The position numbers and the translations under genes were made by a program. A stretch of 64,000 nucleotides of DNA, from contig NZ_JAJAGO010000004.1 of assembly GCF_025165795.1 (NCBI RefSeq), positions 372,001 to 436,000 on the forward strand, written 5' to 3'. Each line of letters opens with the position of its first letter. Position 1 is the stretch's first letter. The notes under the pieces are model-generated. The model was not told where the DNA came from and ran no database searches. It saw only the letters and a list, made by a program, of their open reading frames with translations. This DNA comes from Streptomyces gossypii. GTDB taxonomy: Bacteria; Actinomycetota; Actinomycetes; Streptomycetales; Streptomycetaceae. Shown here piece after piece: positions 19,229 to 31,448 of the stretch.

Positions 19229-19909
19229 TCAGTCGTCGTCGCCGAAGACGGGCTCCGGAAGGGTGCCGGCGTTGTGCTCCAGCAGCCGCCAGCCGCGCAG
19301 GCTCTCACCCAGCACCGACCAGCAGCAGTTGGAGAGACCGCCCAGCGCCTCCCAGGTGCTGGGCTGGAGGCCCAGCATCCGGCCGATGGAGGTCCGGATG
19401 GTGCCGCCGTGACTCACGACGACGAGCGTGCCCTCGTCCGGCAGCTTCTCCACACTGCGCTCGATCACGGGCGCGGCCCGGTCGGCGACCTCGGTCTCCA
19501 GTTCACCGCCGCCGCGCCGCACCAGCTCGCCGCGCTTCCAGGCGGCGTACTGCTCACCGAAGGCGGCGAGGATCTCCTCGTGGGTCAGACCCTGCCAGGC
19601 TCCGGCGTAGGTCTCGCGCAGGTTCTCGTCGTGCGTCACGGTGAGGCCGGTCAGCGCGGCCAGCTCGGCGGCGGTGGCCACCGTACGGCGCAGATCGGAG
19701 GCGATGATGGCGTCCGGTCTCAGGCTGGCCAGCAGCCGTGCGGAGCGGCGCGCCTGCGCGACGCCGTCGTCGGTGAGCGGGATGTCCGTCGACCCCTGGA
19801 AGCGGCGCTCCAAATTCCAGGACGTCTGGCCGTGACGCCAGAGCACGACCTTGCGGCCCTGGCCCTGAGAACGGCCCTGGGCCCGGGCCTGGGCCTGGAC
19901 CTGGCTCAC
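19229..19909 (-). CDS. histidine phosphatase (phosphoglycerate-mutase-like) protein
   Basis: 226 residues from a GTG that overlaps the rsfS stop (GTGA); GGAGGAGG lies just upstream. The catalytic RHG is in VVLWRHGQTSWNLERRFQG, where His becomes phosphorylated, and the second His is in VVVSHGGTIR. RSARLLASLRPDAIIASDLRR is typical of the small-molecule phosphatase branch. In Streptomyces this gene travels with rsfS and nadD; the substrate is not known. The N-terminal 15 residues are Gln-rich and variable. Confidence 0.92.
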   Translation of the reverse strand: MSQVQAQARAQGRSQGQGRKVVLWRHGQTSWNLERRFQGSTDIPLTDDGVAQARRSARLLASLRPDAIIASDLRRTVATAAELAALTGLTVTHDENLRETYAGAWQGLTHEEILAAFGEQYAAWKRGELVRRGGGELETEVADRAAPVIERSVEKLPDEGTLVVVSHGGTIRTSIGRMLGLQPSTWEALGGLSNCCWSVLGESLRGWRLLEHNAGTLPEPVFGDDD

Positions 19910-20316
19910 GGAGCCTCCTCCTCGTATGCCGCCCCCTTGCCACGGGTGGCTTTGGCGTCCTCGCCCAGTTCGATCTCGGGGCAGTCCTTCCACAGCCGTT
20001 CGAGCGCGTAGTAGACGCGCTCCTCGCTGTGCTGGACGTGCACGACGATGTCCACGAAGTCCAGCAGCACCCAGCGTCCCTCGCGCTCGCCCTCCCGGCG
20101 GGCGGGTTTCACGCCGTGCTCCTTGAGCAGGTGCTCCTCGATGGCGTCGATGATGGACTTGACCTGCCGGTCACTGGGTGCGGAGGCGAGCAGGAACGCG
20201 TCGGTGAGGGCGAGTACCTCGCTCACGTCGTAGGCGACGATGTCGTGCGCGAGCTTGTCAGCCGCGGCCTGGGCGGCGGCCTTGATCAGCTCGGTGGAAA
20301 GGTCGGTGGCGGTCAC
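19906..20316 (-). CDS. rsfS: ribosomal silencing factor RsfS
   Basis: 136 residues from the GTG at 20314-20316. RsfS binds ribosomal protein L14 on the 50S subunit and blocks joining with 30S during starvation. The family signature is DAFLLASAPSDRQVKSIIDAI, then REGEREGRWVLLDFVDIVVH, then YYALERLW. It is followed by a short acidic/basic tail. Translationally coupled to the downstream phosphatase. A longer open frame upstream (to 20355) has no better start. Confidence 0.95.
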   Translation of the reverse strand: MTATDLSTELIKAAAQAAADKLAHDIVAYDVSEVLALTDAFLLASAPSDRQVKSIIDAIEEHLLKEHGVKPARREGEREGRWVLLDFVDIVVHVQHSEERVYYALERLWKDCPEIELGEDAKATRGKGAAYEEEAP

Positions 20317-20496
20317 AGGCCATGCTTTCAGTCGGAGTCGGCTTCGGCGGGGCACCCGGTCGGTACCGCCCGGACTCAGCTGCCCGGACGGGAGTACGGA
20401 GCCCGGCCGTGCTCAAGACCTCGTACACGGTAGCGAGTGGGCTACCGCACCAGGTCGTCACGCGGCAGCACCAGGATCTCACGCCGGGCGCCGCCG

Positions 20497-20537
20497 CCTC
20501 TTCCCTGTTGCTCCGGCCGGGAGCAACAGGGAAGAGG
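20497..20537 (-). terminator. long perfect hairpin downstream of the LCP gene
   Basis: A 17-bp uninterrupted stem (20497-20513 with 20521-20537) with a 7-nt loop, located 27 bp past the LCP stop in the LCP-rsfS gap. There is no U-tract, which is common for Streptomyces terminators. It probably separates nadD-LCP from rsfS-phosphatase transcription, or stabilises the 3' end. Confidence 0.75.
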
Positions 20538-20563
20538 ACCGGTTCAGACAGGACGCCCGCTGG

Positions 20564-22456
20564 TCACGGCGTGTAGTCGCTGCCGAGTACCACCGTCACC
20601 TCGGCGTTGCCCGCGGCCTTCCCCTTGCGCACCGCGCTCTCCGGCAGCCCCAGCGTCTTGGCAACCTCCTCGGCCCGCGCCTTCTGCCCCGCCTCCGCAT
20701 AGGTCACCTGCGAAGTCGTCTGCGCGGTCTCGGCCTTCCCGCCGCTGACGACCGCGTAGCCGCCGTTGACCAGCGCCGCACGGGCCGCGGTGTCCGACTC
20801 CTGGGACCCGCTCGCGTCCTGCACGCGCACCCGCGGGGCGCCGTCCGGATCGGAGTTCTTCACGGTGCCGCCGAGCACGTCCTTGACCATGCCGTCGCTG
20901 ACCTTCGCACTCAGCGTGCCGTTGGTGCGCACGGGAAGCAGCTGCGTCTTGTGGGCGCCGTTCTTGGCCAGTTCGGCGAGCTGGGCGAGGGTCGCGCCGA
21001 GCGACTCCTCCGACAGCGAGGGGTCCTGGATCTGGCCGAGCGACTTCACCGTGCTGGTCGCCGCGCCCTTTTCGCTCGACATCTTCTTCAGCACCGCGTG
21101 CATCACCTGCCCGAAACGGGCAAGCTGCTTGGCCTCCGCCTCACCGTCCGCGCGGTGGGTCGCGTAGGCGACGGCCGCCTGGCCGTCCAGCGCCTGCGCC
21201 TTGCCCTCGGGCACCAGGGGGTCGTCGCCCTTCTTGGCACCCGGCACGGTGGTGTCCGAGTCGACGGCGATGCCGCCCACGGCGTCCACGAGTATTTCCA
21301 GATACGGCGTATCCAGCCGCCAGGTCCCCTGGATGTCCGCGCCGAACAACGTGTTCAGGGCATCCCTGGTGGGCGTGGCACCCTCACTCTCGACCGACTT
21401 GCCCAGGGTGGTGGTGTCGCCGTCCAGGCCCAGGACGGCCAGTGAGTTCGGCAGCAGCAGCATGGTGCCCTGCTTCGCGGTCGCGTTGTCGACGAGCAGC
21501 GCGGTCGAGCTCTCGTCATTCTCGGTGGAGCGCAGATGGACGACGAGCACATCGCGCTTCTCCCCCGCCGCCTTCTCCTCGGGCTCGGAGTCGCCGCCGA
21601 CCCCGGGCAGCTTCCCGGCCGTCCAGAGATAGCCCACGCCGCCCACCATCGCGAGCACCAGCAGCACGATCAGCAGGCTCTTGCGGAAACGGCCGCGCCG
21701 CTTGGCCTCCTCACGGCGCTCGGTGCGGCTCTCGCTGAACTTGAGCCAGTCGATGACATCTTCGGAGTCGTCCGTCTGCTCCTCGACGAAGGAGAACTGC
21801 TCCGTCTCGTACGCGGGGGCGGGCTCACCCTCCAGCCCCTCCCCTCCGTCCGGCTCCGGCAGGGACTGCTGCGGCTGCTGCTCGGCCGACGGGGGCGGGG
21901 CCTGCCGGGGCACCCGGGCGCCGGTGTCGGTGGCGACGCCGTAGGGGTCGTAGGCCGACTGCCCCTGCCCGGTGTCGGACGCCGGACCGTAGGGGTCGTA
22001 GGCGGACTGGCCGCCGCCGGTGTCGGCGGCCGGGCCGTACGGGTCGTATCCGTAGACCTGCTGCCCCTGCTGCCCCTGCTGATCCGGCTGGACCTGCTGC
22101 GGGATCCGGCCGGTCTGGTCGGCGTACGCGTCGGCGTACTGGTCCGGGTAGTGGCCGAGCCCCTGGCCCTGGCCCTGGCCCTGGTAGGGAGCCTGGCCCG
22201 GATACCCACCCGCGTCCTGCCCTGGTTCGGGGTATGCCTGGTAGGAGTACGGATCCTGCACCGGCGGCTGCTGCCCGCTGTCCGTCGCGTACGGATCGTA
22301 GGGCTGCTGATACGGGTCGTACGACGGGTAGCCCTGCTGCTGGTAGACGGGCTGTCCGTACTCGTCATAGCCGAGGAGCTGCGGCTGCTGCGGCTGCTGC
22401 GGCTGCTGCGGCTGCTGCGGCTGACCGTACGGGTCGTATCCGTAGCCGTCGGTCAC
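20564..22456 (-). CDS. LytR-CpsA-Psr (LCP)-like cell-wall protein with LytR_C domain
   Basis: 630 residues. The N-terminal ~200 residues are Gln/Tyr/Gly/Pro-rich with repeats ([22 protein letters not shown]). A cytoplasmic acidic stretch leads to a TM helix (about 265-284). The LCP-like domain follows ([33 protein letters not shown]) and a C-terminal LytR_C domain ends [14 protein letters not shown] proteins attach phospho-glycans to the wall. The Arg of the usual S-I-P-R-D motif is Asn here (LLLPNS), and the usual R-S-D is ESST, so activity may be altered. Coupled to nadD by ATGA. It occupies the position of the LCP gene that I recall as pdtA (SCO2578) in S. coelicolor. Confidence 0.85.
   Translation of the reverse strand: MTDGYGYDPYGQPQQPQQPQQPQQPQLLGYDEYGQPVYQQQGYPSYDPYQQPYDPYATDSGQQPPVQDPYSYQAYPEPGQDAGGYPGQAPYQGQGQGQGLGHYPDQYADAYADQTGRIPQQVQPDQQGQQGQQVYGYDPYGPAADTGGGQSAYDPYGPASDTGQGQSAYDPYGVATDTGARVPRQAPPPSAEQQPQQSLPEPDGGEGLEGEPAPAYETEQFSFVEEQTDDSEDVIDWLKFSESRTERREEAKRRGRFRKSLLIVLLVLAMVGGVGYLWTAGKLPGVGGDSEPEEKAAGEKRDVLVVHLRSTENDESSTALLVDNATAKQGTMLLLPNSLAVLGLDGDTTTLGKSVESEGATPTRDALNTLFGADIQGTWRLDTPYLEILVDAVGGIAVDSDTTVPGAKKGDDPLVPEGKAQALDGQAAVAYATHRADGEAEAKQLARFGQVMHAVLKKMSSEKGAATSTVKSLGQIQDPSLSEESLGATLAQLAELAKNGAHKTQLLPVRTNGTLSAKVSDGMVKDVLGGTVKNSDPDGAPRVRVQDASGSQESDTAARAALVNGGYAVVSGGKAETAQTTSQVTYAEAGQKARAEEVAKTLGLPESAVRKGKAAGNAEVTVVLGSDYTP
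22379..22424. repeat. Gln/Pro-coding microrepeat in the LCP gene
   Basis: The 9-nt unit CGGCTGCTG is repeated about four times and encodes the QPQ/QQP repeats at residues 12-26 of the LCP-like protein. Such tracts vary in copy number between strains. Confidence 0.75.
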
Positions 22457-23088
22457 GACCGCGCCCCCTCCGTGCCACTTTGGTACAACTGCCGCTTACT
22501 GATGTAGCGCACCACCCCGTCAGGGACCAGATACCAGACCGGATCGGCGCGTTCCACCCTCGCGCGGCAGTCGGTCGAGGAGATCGCCAGCGCCGGGACC
22601 TCGATGAGGGAGACCCCGCCGTCGGGCAACCCGGGGTCGGTGAGCGTGTGGCCAGGCCGGGTCACCCCGATGAAGTGGGCGAGCGAGAAGAGTTCCTCGG
22701 CGTCCCGCCAGGTCAGGATCTGGGCCAGCGCGTCGGCACCCGTGATGAAGAAGAGGTCGGCGTCCGGGTGTTCGGCACGCAGATCCCGCAGGGTGTCGAT
22801 CGTGTACGTACGCCCGCCCCGGTCGATGTCACTACGGCTCACCGAGAACTGCGGGTTGGAGGCGGTGGCGATCACCGTCATCAGATAGCGGTCCTCGGCG
22901 GGCGAGACCTTCTGATGACTCTTCTGCCACGGCTGGCCCGTCGGCACGAAGACCACCTCGTCGAGACAGAAACGCGCCGCCACCTCGCTGGCCGCGACCA
23001 AGTGGCCATGGTGGATGGGGTCGAAGGTGCCGCCCATCACACCGAGCCGACGTTTGCCGCCGCTGCCGGGCACTATGTGCTCTCCCAT
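22453..23088 (-). CDS. nadD: nicotinate-nucleotide adenylyltransferase
   Basis: 211 residues, transferring AMP to nicotinate mononucleotide in NAD synthesis. The nucleotidyltransferase signature [17 protein letters not shown] (T/HxGH) is near residue 19 and ISSTDCR, the C-terminal ISSTxxR motif, near 168. The 4-bp ATGA overlap with the LCP gene shows coupling. Placement next to rsfS is widely conserved in bacteria. Confidence 0.96.
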   Translation of the reverse strand: MGEHIVPGSGGKRRLGVMGGTFDPIHHGHLVAASEVAARFCLDEVVFVPTGQPWQKSHQKVSPAEDRYLMTVIATASNPQFSVSRSDIDRGGRTYTIDTLRDLRAEHPDADLFFITGADALAQILTWRDAEELFSLAHFIGVTRPGHTLTDPGLPDGGVSLIEVPALAISSTDCRARVERADPVWYLVPDGVVRYISKRQLYQSGTEGARS

Positions 23089-23130
23089 GCGTGCCGACCT
23101 TAGCCTGCCTGGCCGCGCCGGGGGCGCGGC

Positions 23131-23295
23131 TCAGCGGTCCCTGTTGAAGCGGGTGGTGATCCACAGCAGCAGGAGGAGGGCGATCAGCGCGCCGCCGCCG
23201 GTGACAAAGGGGTTGAGGCTCTCGTTCTCACCGCCGTGCTCCCCACCGGAGGCGACGGCAACGAGGGAGTCGTGCGCGGAGCTGATCAGAGTCAT
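23131..23295 (-). CDS. 54-residue single-pass membrane protein
   Basis: ATG 23293-23295, TGA 23131-23133. A hydrophilic N-terminus (MTLISSAHDSLVAVASGGEH) leads to FVTGGGALIALLLLLWITTRF, one TM helix, and a short basic tail NRDR. It lies upstream of nadD in the same orientation, 42 bp away. I recall short proteins of this type upstream of nadD in many Streptomyces. No function is assignable. Confidence 0.75.
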   Translation of the reverse strand: MTLISSAHDSLVAVASGGEHGGENESLNPFVTGGGALIALLLLLWITTRFNRDR

Positions 23296-23442
23296 CGTCG
23301 GCTGGACCTATCCATGAGAGGCGGGCAGGGATGCGGAATGCGCCTGTTGCTGCGCCACATCGTATGCGTGCGCCCCGCGTGGCCTCACCCCGACTCGGCC
23401 TCGACGCGTACCCGCCGCGTACCGGTGCGCACAGGCGTTTCG

Positions 23443-24875
23443 TCAACGCCCGTCGAGTGAGGCACGCAGCCGGTCGCGCAGATCCTCCGGCGAGGCCCGG
23501 CTGTCCACCGGCGGTCCCGTCGGAGCCGCCCGCAGCTGCTTTGCCATGACGTCCTGGATGTCCTGGGTGACAGCGGCGTAGTACGGCGTCACGGGACGGG
23601 CCCTGGCATGCTCCATCGACCAGCACAGGGCCTCCAGGAACTGCTCGTCGAGAGAGCCCTGCGGCACGCGTTCGGGCAGCGCACGACCGCCCCGGGCGCA
23701 GTCGTCGGGCAGGGAGTCCTGACGGGCGGGCACGAAGCCGCCCTCGTAGAGTTCTTCGCCCGCCGCGGCGGAGGTGAGCCAGGCGATCAGCTTCTCCGCC
23801 TCCGCCTGGTCCGGACTGCCCTCGGCGATGGCGAGGTTCTGCCCGCCGAGCGCCGCGCTCCCGGCCGTTCCGTCCTCCGCGCCCGGCAGGGCGGTCACGC
23901 CGAAACGCGGTGCGCCCTCGCCCCCGGAGGACTTTCCTGCGTGCTCCTGGAGACGGGATTTCGCGAACGGCCAGTTGCGCATGGTGGGTGCCTCCCCGGC
24001 CAGGAAGCGCTCGATGGAGCCGCTCTCGTCGCTGCTCGTCCACTCCTTGTCGAGCAGCGGCAGCCCACCGGACGTCGAGAACGCGCTGGCGAGTTCGAGG
24101 AGTCCGCCCCGCGCCTCGTCCTCGGCCACCCGGACCCTGCCCTCCTCGTCGATGATCTCGCCGCCGTTGCGCCACACCGCCTCGTAGGTGTTGACGGTCA
24201 GGCCCTCGTACGGGGCGAGCTGGGTGACCATGCCGACCTGGTCCCGGGCGTCCGCCCCGTCGGCCACCGCTCTGGTGAGGTCCCGCCAGGTACGCAGCCT
24301 GGGGTCGGAGCCGAAGCGGTCCGCCCGGTAGTAGAGCAGCCCCACATCGGTGTTCCAGGGCACCGCCCACGCCTTGCCCTCGTAGGTGACGGTCTCGCGT
24401 ACGGACGGCCAGATGTACTTCGCGTCCCGCCTGTCCAGCTCGCTCAGCGGGCCCTCGAGCGGTTCGATCAGTTCCTGCTCGGCGAACTCCGCCGTCCAGG
24501 TGACGTCGAGGTTCACGATGTCGTAGGCGTCCTTGTTTCCCGCCTGGAGCGCGGCGACGAGCTGGCTGCGCTGCCGGTCCGCGTCGTCCGGCAGCTCCAC
24601 GATGCTGATGTCGTCGATGCCCGTCGCCTCGGCCGCCTTCTCGATCAGCTCCCGGCGGATGCCCGTGGAGGTCAGATCGCTGCCGGTCACGATGCGGAGC
24701 ACGCCGTCGCCCGGCGGCGGGGCGGCCGGCTCGTCGGGGGGTGCGTGCGTGCAGGCGGTGACCGCCACCAGCAGTGCGGCGGCGGCCACCGTACGGCGTA
24801 CGCCGCGTCGGGGGCGGTACCGGCGGTCCCGCCGGTACCACCCGTACCGTGTGTACGGCCCACCCGACCCGTACG

Positions 24876-24879
<4 letters not shown>
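23443..24879 (-). CDS. extracellular solute-binding lipoprotein (SBP_bac_1-like) in the caspase operon
   Basis: 478 residues from a GTG that overlaps the caspase-gene stop (GTGA). An Arg/Tyr-rich N-terminus precedes a signal helix with lipobox (VAAAALLVAVTAC), so the mature protein should be a lipoprotein. The body is a family-1 binding protein: DAYDIVNLDVTWTAEFAEQ, VPWNTDVGLLYYRADRFG and a C-terminal LIAWLTSAAAGEELYEGGF. No ABC permease or ATPase is adjacent. The gene is instead the last of a coupled EACC1-caspase operon, so it may work as a ligand sensor for that system rather than in import. Confidence 0.85.
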
Positions 24880-27544
<2,665 letters not shown>

Positions 27545-27548
<4 letters not shown>

Positions 27549-28015
27549 CCCCGGCCGTCCTCCCCGCCCCGTGGGCCCTCCCCGTGCACGTCAGTGCCCG
27601 GGGCTGTCTGCTGACGCGCGATCCACCCGGCGAACCGGGTCTCGACGTCGGCCAGTTCCTCGGCGCTCATACCGGGAGTGACGACGAATGCCTCGCCGCC
27701 TCCGGTGATCTCCACCCGCTGGGTGGAATCCGGTTGCGTCCGGAGATGCCCGACGATCGCGCGTACCAGATATCCGGAGATCAGGAAGACCGCGTCCGGT
27801 AACAGCTGTCCGCCGAAATCCAGCACGATGTCCTGAAGGGATCCCAACGACTTGGGCGCATTCGCGCGCGGCTCGGCACGCACCCCGCTCCAGTTGTCCG
27901 GGCTGCCGGGACTTTGCGTCAGCTCCTCAAGCCGCCTTTGCAGTACTTCGGTTGCGACACCCACTCCGCCCGGCTCGGCGTCGGACGCGATCGCGATACT
28001 CACCTGGAACCCCAT
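27545..28015 (-). CDS. EACC1-like (effector-associated constant component) small protein
   Basis: 156 residues, first gene of the caspase operon, coupled to it by a GTGA overlap. The N-terminal strand MGFQVSIAIASDAEPGG is followed by a helix (VLQRRLEELTQ), a helical segment LGSLQDIVLDFGGQLLPDAV, and a strand pair VEITGGGEAFVVTPG. This is the layout I recall for EACC1, a small protein encoded beside caspase or trypsin effectors in actinobacterial conflict operons. It is thought to adapt or restrain the effector. The assignment rests on remembered features plus context. Confidence 0.65.
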
Positions 28016-28181
28016 GGTTCCCCCCGCCGGTCAATACCATTTGTCAACCGGGATCCTACAGAGCGTAGCCACCAATAACAGCCCCTTGTCCGGGAGTTGT
28101 CGCAACCGGGACACGGTCTGCCGCACCCCGGGACGCCACCCTTTACTGTGGGCAGACCAGTCGACGTGGGGGAGTAGGAAC

Positions 28182-29312
28182 ATGACCAACGGTACGGACA
28201 ACACCGAGCAGCTGCCCGGCCGGGACAGGCGCCGGTTTCCCGGGATCTCCTCCCGGGCGTACGAACACCCGGCCGATCGCTCCGCTCTGGTGGCGCTGCG
28301 CAAGCTGACCGGCTTCGACACCGTTTTCAAGGCGCTCAGCGCGATGCTGCCCGAGCGCAGCCTGCGCCTGCTCTTCCTCTCCGACTCGGTGCGGGTGGGC
28401 GAGGAGCAGTTCGCACATCTGCACGAGATGCTGCGGGACGCGTGCGAGATCCTGGACGTGGAGAAAGTCCCGCCGATGTACGTCAACCAGGACCCGTACC
28501 CGAACGCGATGTGTATCGGGCTGGACGAGCCGATCATCGTGGTGACGACGGGCCTGGTCGAGCTGCTGGACGAGGAGGAGATGCGCGCGGTCGTCGGCCA
28601 CGAGGTCGGTCACGCGCTGTCCGGGCACGCGGTCTACCGCACGATACTGCTCTTCCTGACCAACCTCGCGCTGAAGGTCGCGTGGATCCCGCTCGGCAAC
28701 GTCGCGATCATGGCGATCGTCACGGCGCTGCGCGAGTGGTTCCGCAAGTCGGAGCTGTCCGCGGACCGCGCCGGACTGCTGGTCGGGCAGGACCTCCAGG
28801 CGTCCATGCGCGGCCTGATGAAGCTGGCGGGCGGCAACCACCTGCACGAGATGAACGTCGAGGCGTTCCTCAAGCAGGCGGAGGAGTACGAGGCGGGCGG
28901 CGACCTGCGGGACTCCGTACTGAAGATCATGAACGTGCTGCCGCGCAGCCACCCCTTCACCACCATCCGCGCCGCCGAGCTGCGCAAGTGGGCCGCCAGC
29001 CGCGACTACCAGCGGATCATGGACGGGCACTACGACCGGCGCTCGGACGACAAGGAGTCCTCGGTCGCCGACTCCTTCAAGCAGTCGGCGAACCACTACG
29101 CCGACTCGGTGAAGTCCAGCAAGGACCCGCTGGCATCCCTGGTCCGGGACATCGCGGGCGGCGCAGGGGATCTCGGCGGCAAGCTCCGCGACACCTTCAC
29201 CGGCCGGGGCGGCGGCGGCAGCAACGGGAACGGCGGGAGCGGGAGCGGCGGGAAGGACGGCGGCGCGGCCGGTGACGCCGGCGGCGAGAACGGGCCCGAC
29301 ACCTCGCGCTGA
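28182..29312 (+). CDS. M48-family (HtpX-like) zinc metallopeptidase
   Basis: 376 residues; ATG at 28182 with GGGGGAG about 8 nt upstream. The zinc motif HEVGH is at 140-144, with the third-ligand region ELSADRAG downstream. TM helices flank the site (about 150-180). The C-terminus is Gly/Ser/Asn-rich (about 340-376) and low-complexity. It acts in membrane-protein quality control or surface proteolysis. Transcribed divergently from the EACC1-caspase operon with 166 bp between; a functional link is possible but unproven. Confidence 0.9.
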   Translation: MTNGTDNTEQLPGRDRRRFPGISSRAYEHPADRSALVALRKLTGFDTVFKALSAMLPERSLRLLFLSDSVRVGEEQFAHLHEMLRDACEILDVEKVPPMYVNQDPYPNAMCIGLDEPIIVVTTGLVELLDEEEMRAVVGHEVGHALSGHAVYRTILLFLTNLALKVAWIPLGNVAIMAIVTALREWFRKSELSADRAGLLVGQDLQASMRGLMKLAGGNHLHEMNVEAFLKQAEEYEAGGDLRDSVLKIMNVLPRSHPFTTIRAAELRKWAASRDYQRIMDGHYDRRSDDKESSVADSFKQSANHYADSVKSSKDPLASLVRDIAGGAGDLGGKLRDTFTGRGGGGSNGNGGSGSGGKDGGAAGDAGGENGPDTSR

Positions 29313-29377
29313 GCACCGGGGCCGCAAGGCGTCAGGCGCCTAAGGGCTGTCCCGAAATCCCTGGCGGGCGCGGGGCG

Positions 29378-30523
29378 TCAGCGCGCCGGATCGGCGGACT
29401 GGGGCTGAGCCGAGTCCGCCAGCACCCCGCACATCGATCCGCTGGACCGGTCCCGTACATAGGGATCGGTCCCGGCGGGTCCGCCCTTCTCCGCCCGCTC
29501 CCCCGCCGTCATCGGCCGCAGCGCCTCCGAGGGGTCGGCCGAGCAGGCCATCGGCCCGGCCCGCATGCTGACCTGCTGGACGCTCAGCTGCTGATCCCGC
29601 AGATCACTCCGGTCGAAGTGGAAGCGCACCTCGCGCCGCACGGTGAACAGCGAGGCACCGTCCGCGTTCCTGGCGGCCTTCGTCTCCTCACCCCCGTCAT
29701 CTCCGGACTGGGCGGGCCGTACCGCGTAGACGAAGACATGGTCGGCGGTGACCTCCAGCACGTCCGGGGCGGTCTCCTCGACGGCCATATCGCCGTCCAC
29801 TCGGACATCCCGCCCGGCCAGCGCCACCTGCGACGGGTCGAAACGCACCATCCAGCCGGTGGACGCCCGACGGGCCTCGTTCCCGGGACTCTCCACACTC
29901 CGGTCGAACTGTTCGAGCTGGCCGGTGTCGAGCAGGACCCGCACCGAGCTGACCGCGCCGCCCGTGAGCACCGCCGGATCGAGCGAACTGGCCACCACGT
30001 ACTCCTTCGCGCTCGTCAGCGCCGCCAGGATCTGGTTCTCCGAGAAGTGGTCGGTACGGTGCGCGTCGGGCAGCGGTACGCCCTTCGCGCCCGCCCGGAA
30101 CCGGGCCGCCGGGCTGTGCTCGAACAGATCGGCGGGCTTCCCGCCCGGCACCGCGTCCTGGGGCACCAGCGGCTGTGTGGTCACCCGCATGGGCTGGGCG
30201 GGCGTGGCCCCGGGGTCCTGGTACGGGTTGTGGATGCCCATGTAGATCGCGGTGCCGAAGGCCAGGGTGATGAGCAGCACCAGCACGATGCCCTGCCTCG
30301 ATTTGCCCAGGCCCGGCCCCCGGCCCATGACCCGCCCGGCGATTCCGCCGGGGCGGCTGCGTACGGCGGCGTGCTGCTCGTCCGCCAGCCGCTCCTGCGC
30401 GGAGAACTCCTGCAGCCGGGCAGCCTCGACGAACGACTCGTCGAAGACGAGTGAGCGGTACTCGTCGTCGCCGCCCGGGGGCTCCTCGAAGGGGCCTTCG
30501 GGAGGTTTGTCACTCCCGGCCAT
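29378..30523 (-). CDS. single-pass membrane protein (SCO2583/SCO2584-like), extracytoplasmic domain of unknown function
   Basis: 381 residues from the ATG at 30521-30523, no clear ribosome-binding site. A cytoplasmic N-terminus has the acidic motif YRSLVFDESFVEAARLQEF, then a TM helix (about 82-100, GIVLVLLITLAFGTAIYMG). A ~270-residue outer domain carries conserved segments FSENQILAALTSAKEYVVASS and VTADHVFVYAVRP. The N-terminal motif recurs in the next gene upstream. In Streptomyces these genes sit between nadD and proA. I recall SCO2584 being linked to the spore-wall complex, so a wall-synthesis role is plausible. Confidence 0.78.
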   Translation of the reverse strand: MAGSDKPPEGPFEEPPGGDDEYRSLVFDESFVEAARLQEFSAQERLADEQHAAVRSRPGGIAGRVMGRGPGLGKSRQGIVLVLLITLAFGTAIYMGIHNPYQDPGATPAQPMRVTTQPLVPQDAVPGGKPADLFEHSPAARFRAGAKGVPLPDAHRTDHFSENQILAALTSAKEYVVASSLDPAVLTGGAVSSVRVLLDTGQLEQFDRSVESPGNEARRASTGWMVRFDPSQVALAGRDVRVDGDMAVEETAPDVLEVTADHVFVYAVRPAQSGDDGGEETKAARNADGASLFTVRREVRFHFDRSDLRDQQLSVQQVSMRAGPMACSADPSEALRPMTAGERAEKGGPAGTDPYVRDRSSGSMCGVLADSAQPQSADPAR

Positions 30524-30702
30524 ATCAAAAGGGTAGGTCGGCAGACCCACTTGTAAACTTGCCTCGGCGCAGCAAACTTGACCAGCGTCCGTCTGCGCGG
30601 CGCCCGGCCTGCGAAGATCCACGACACGGGCCCGGCCAGACAGGGCTCGAAAGTGGACCCAGCGCCGCGCCAGGCAAGACGTACCCGGTAGCGAGGCGTC
30701 CT

Positions 30703-30735
30703 GGTGCGGTCAGCGGCAAGGCGCCCGACCGCACC
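30703..30735 (-). terminator. hairpin downstream of the gene at 30804-31385
   Basis: GGTGCGGTC (30703-30711) and GACCGCACC (30727-30735) form a 9-bp stem with a 15-nt loop about 70 bp past the stop codon. There is no T-tract. The rest of the 280-bp gap shows nothing I can assign. Confidence 0.5.
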
Positions 30736-30803
30736 GTAGTGGGCCTGCTCGGCCGGTCGGGCGACGCGGCCGGGGCCGTGCCAGGGTCGAGCGGCACCAG
30801 CCG

Positions 30804-31385
30804 TCAGGGAGCGCCGCCGGGTGCCACCCGTTCAGGCTCACGGAGTGAGCCGTTCGGCCCTTCGGAGGAGCCGGACCCGTCGGACGTCGACCCCACGTCG
30901 CTGGTCGCGGGCGGCTGCGTCGGCTCCTCCCGCTCGCTGGACGCGCCCCGGTAGACCGCGCTGAACGTGAGCGCGACCATCCCGATCCCCATCACCACCG
31001 CGAGGACCCAGGCCACCGGCCGCTGCCAGCGGGAGTGGCCCCGGTACGGACGGGGCACGTCGTCCTCGCCGTAGACATACCCGTGGTCATGGCCGTGCTC
31101 GTATTCGTAGTCGTATCCCGAGGTGTAGGCGTAACCGGCGTCCGTCGCGTACGGCAGCCCACTGGGCTCGTCATACGGTCGCGGATCGGCTTCGGCGTGG
31201 GACTCGGCATGGGACTGCGCGGCGGCGAGTATCCGCTCCACGGCAGTCGGCTCGTGGACCTCGGCGGAGCGCACGAAGTCCTCGTCGAAGACCACGGCGG
31301 CGAACTCGTCATCCGCGCCCCCGTGGTGGCGGTTGTCGGGCTCCTCGCCGTCCGGCAACGGCTGGCCCCCCACATTGTCCGGCAC
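30804..31385 (-). CDS. single-pass membrane protein related at its N-terminus to the neighbouring 29378-30523 protein
   Basis: 193 residues. The N-terminal motif DDEFAAVVFDEDFVRSAEV matches DDEYRSLVFDESFVEAARL of the downstream protein. A Tyr/His/Asp-rich segment (about 80-110) and one TM helix (about 123-145, RPVAWVLAVVMGIGMVALTF) follow. The tail is short and Ser/Glu-rich. The two genes are probably an ancient duplication that diverged in the outer domain. No enzymatic signature is present. Confidence 0.78.
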   Translation of the reverse strand: MPDNVGGQPLPDGEEPDNRHHGGADDEFAAVVFDEDFVRSAEVHEPTAVERILAAAQSHAESHAEADPRPYDEPSGLPYATDAGYAYTSGYDYEYEHGHDHGYVYGEDDVPRPYRGHSRWQRPVAWVLAVVMGIGMVALTFSAVYRGASSEREEPTQPPATSDVGSTSDGSGSSEGPNGSLREPERVAPGGAP

Positions 31386-31448
31386 GACGACCAGCCTAGT
31401 CCGAACCGGTCAATTTGGGCAGGGCGGGAGGGCGCTCAGAGCAGAGGA

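Noticed and set aside
20258..20482. 74-codon minus-strand frame overlapping the rsfS start
   Set aside because: Out of frame with rsfS, no ribosome-binding site, Arg-rich shadow sequence.
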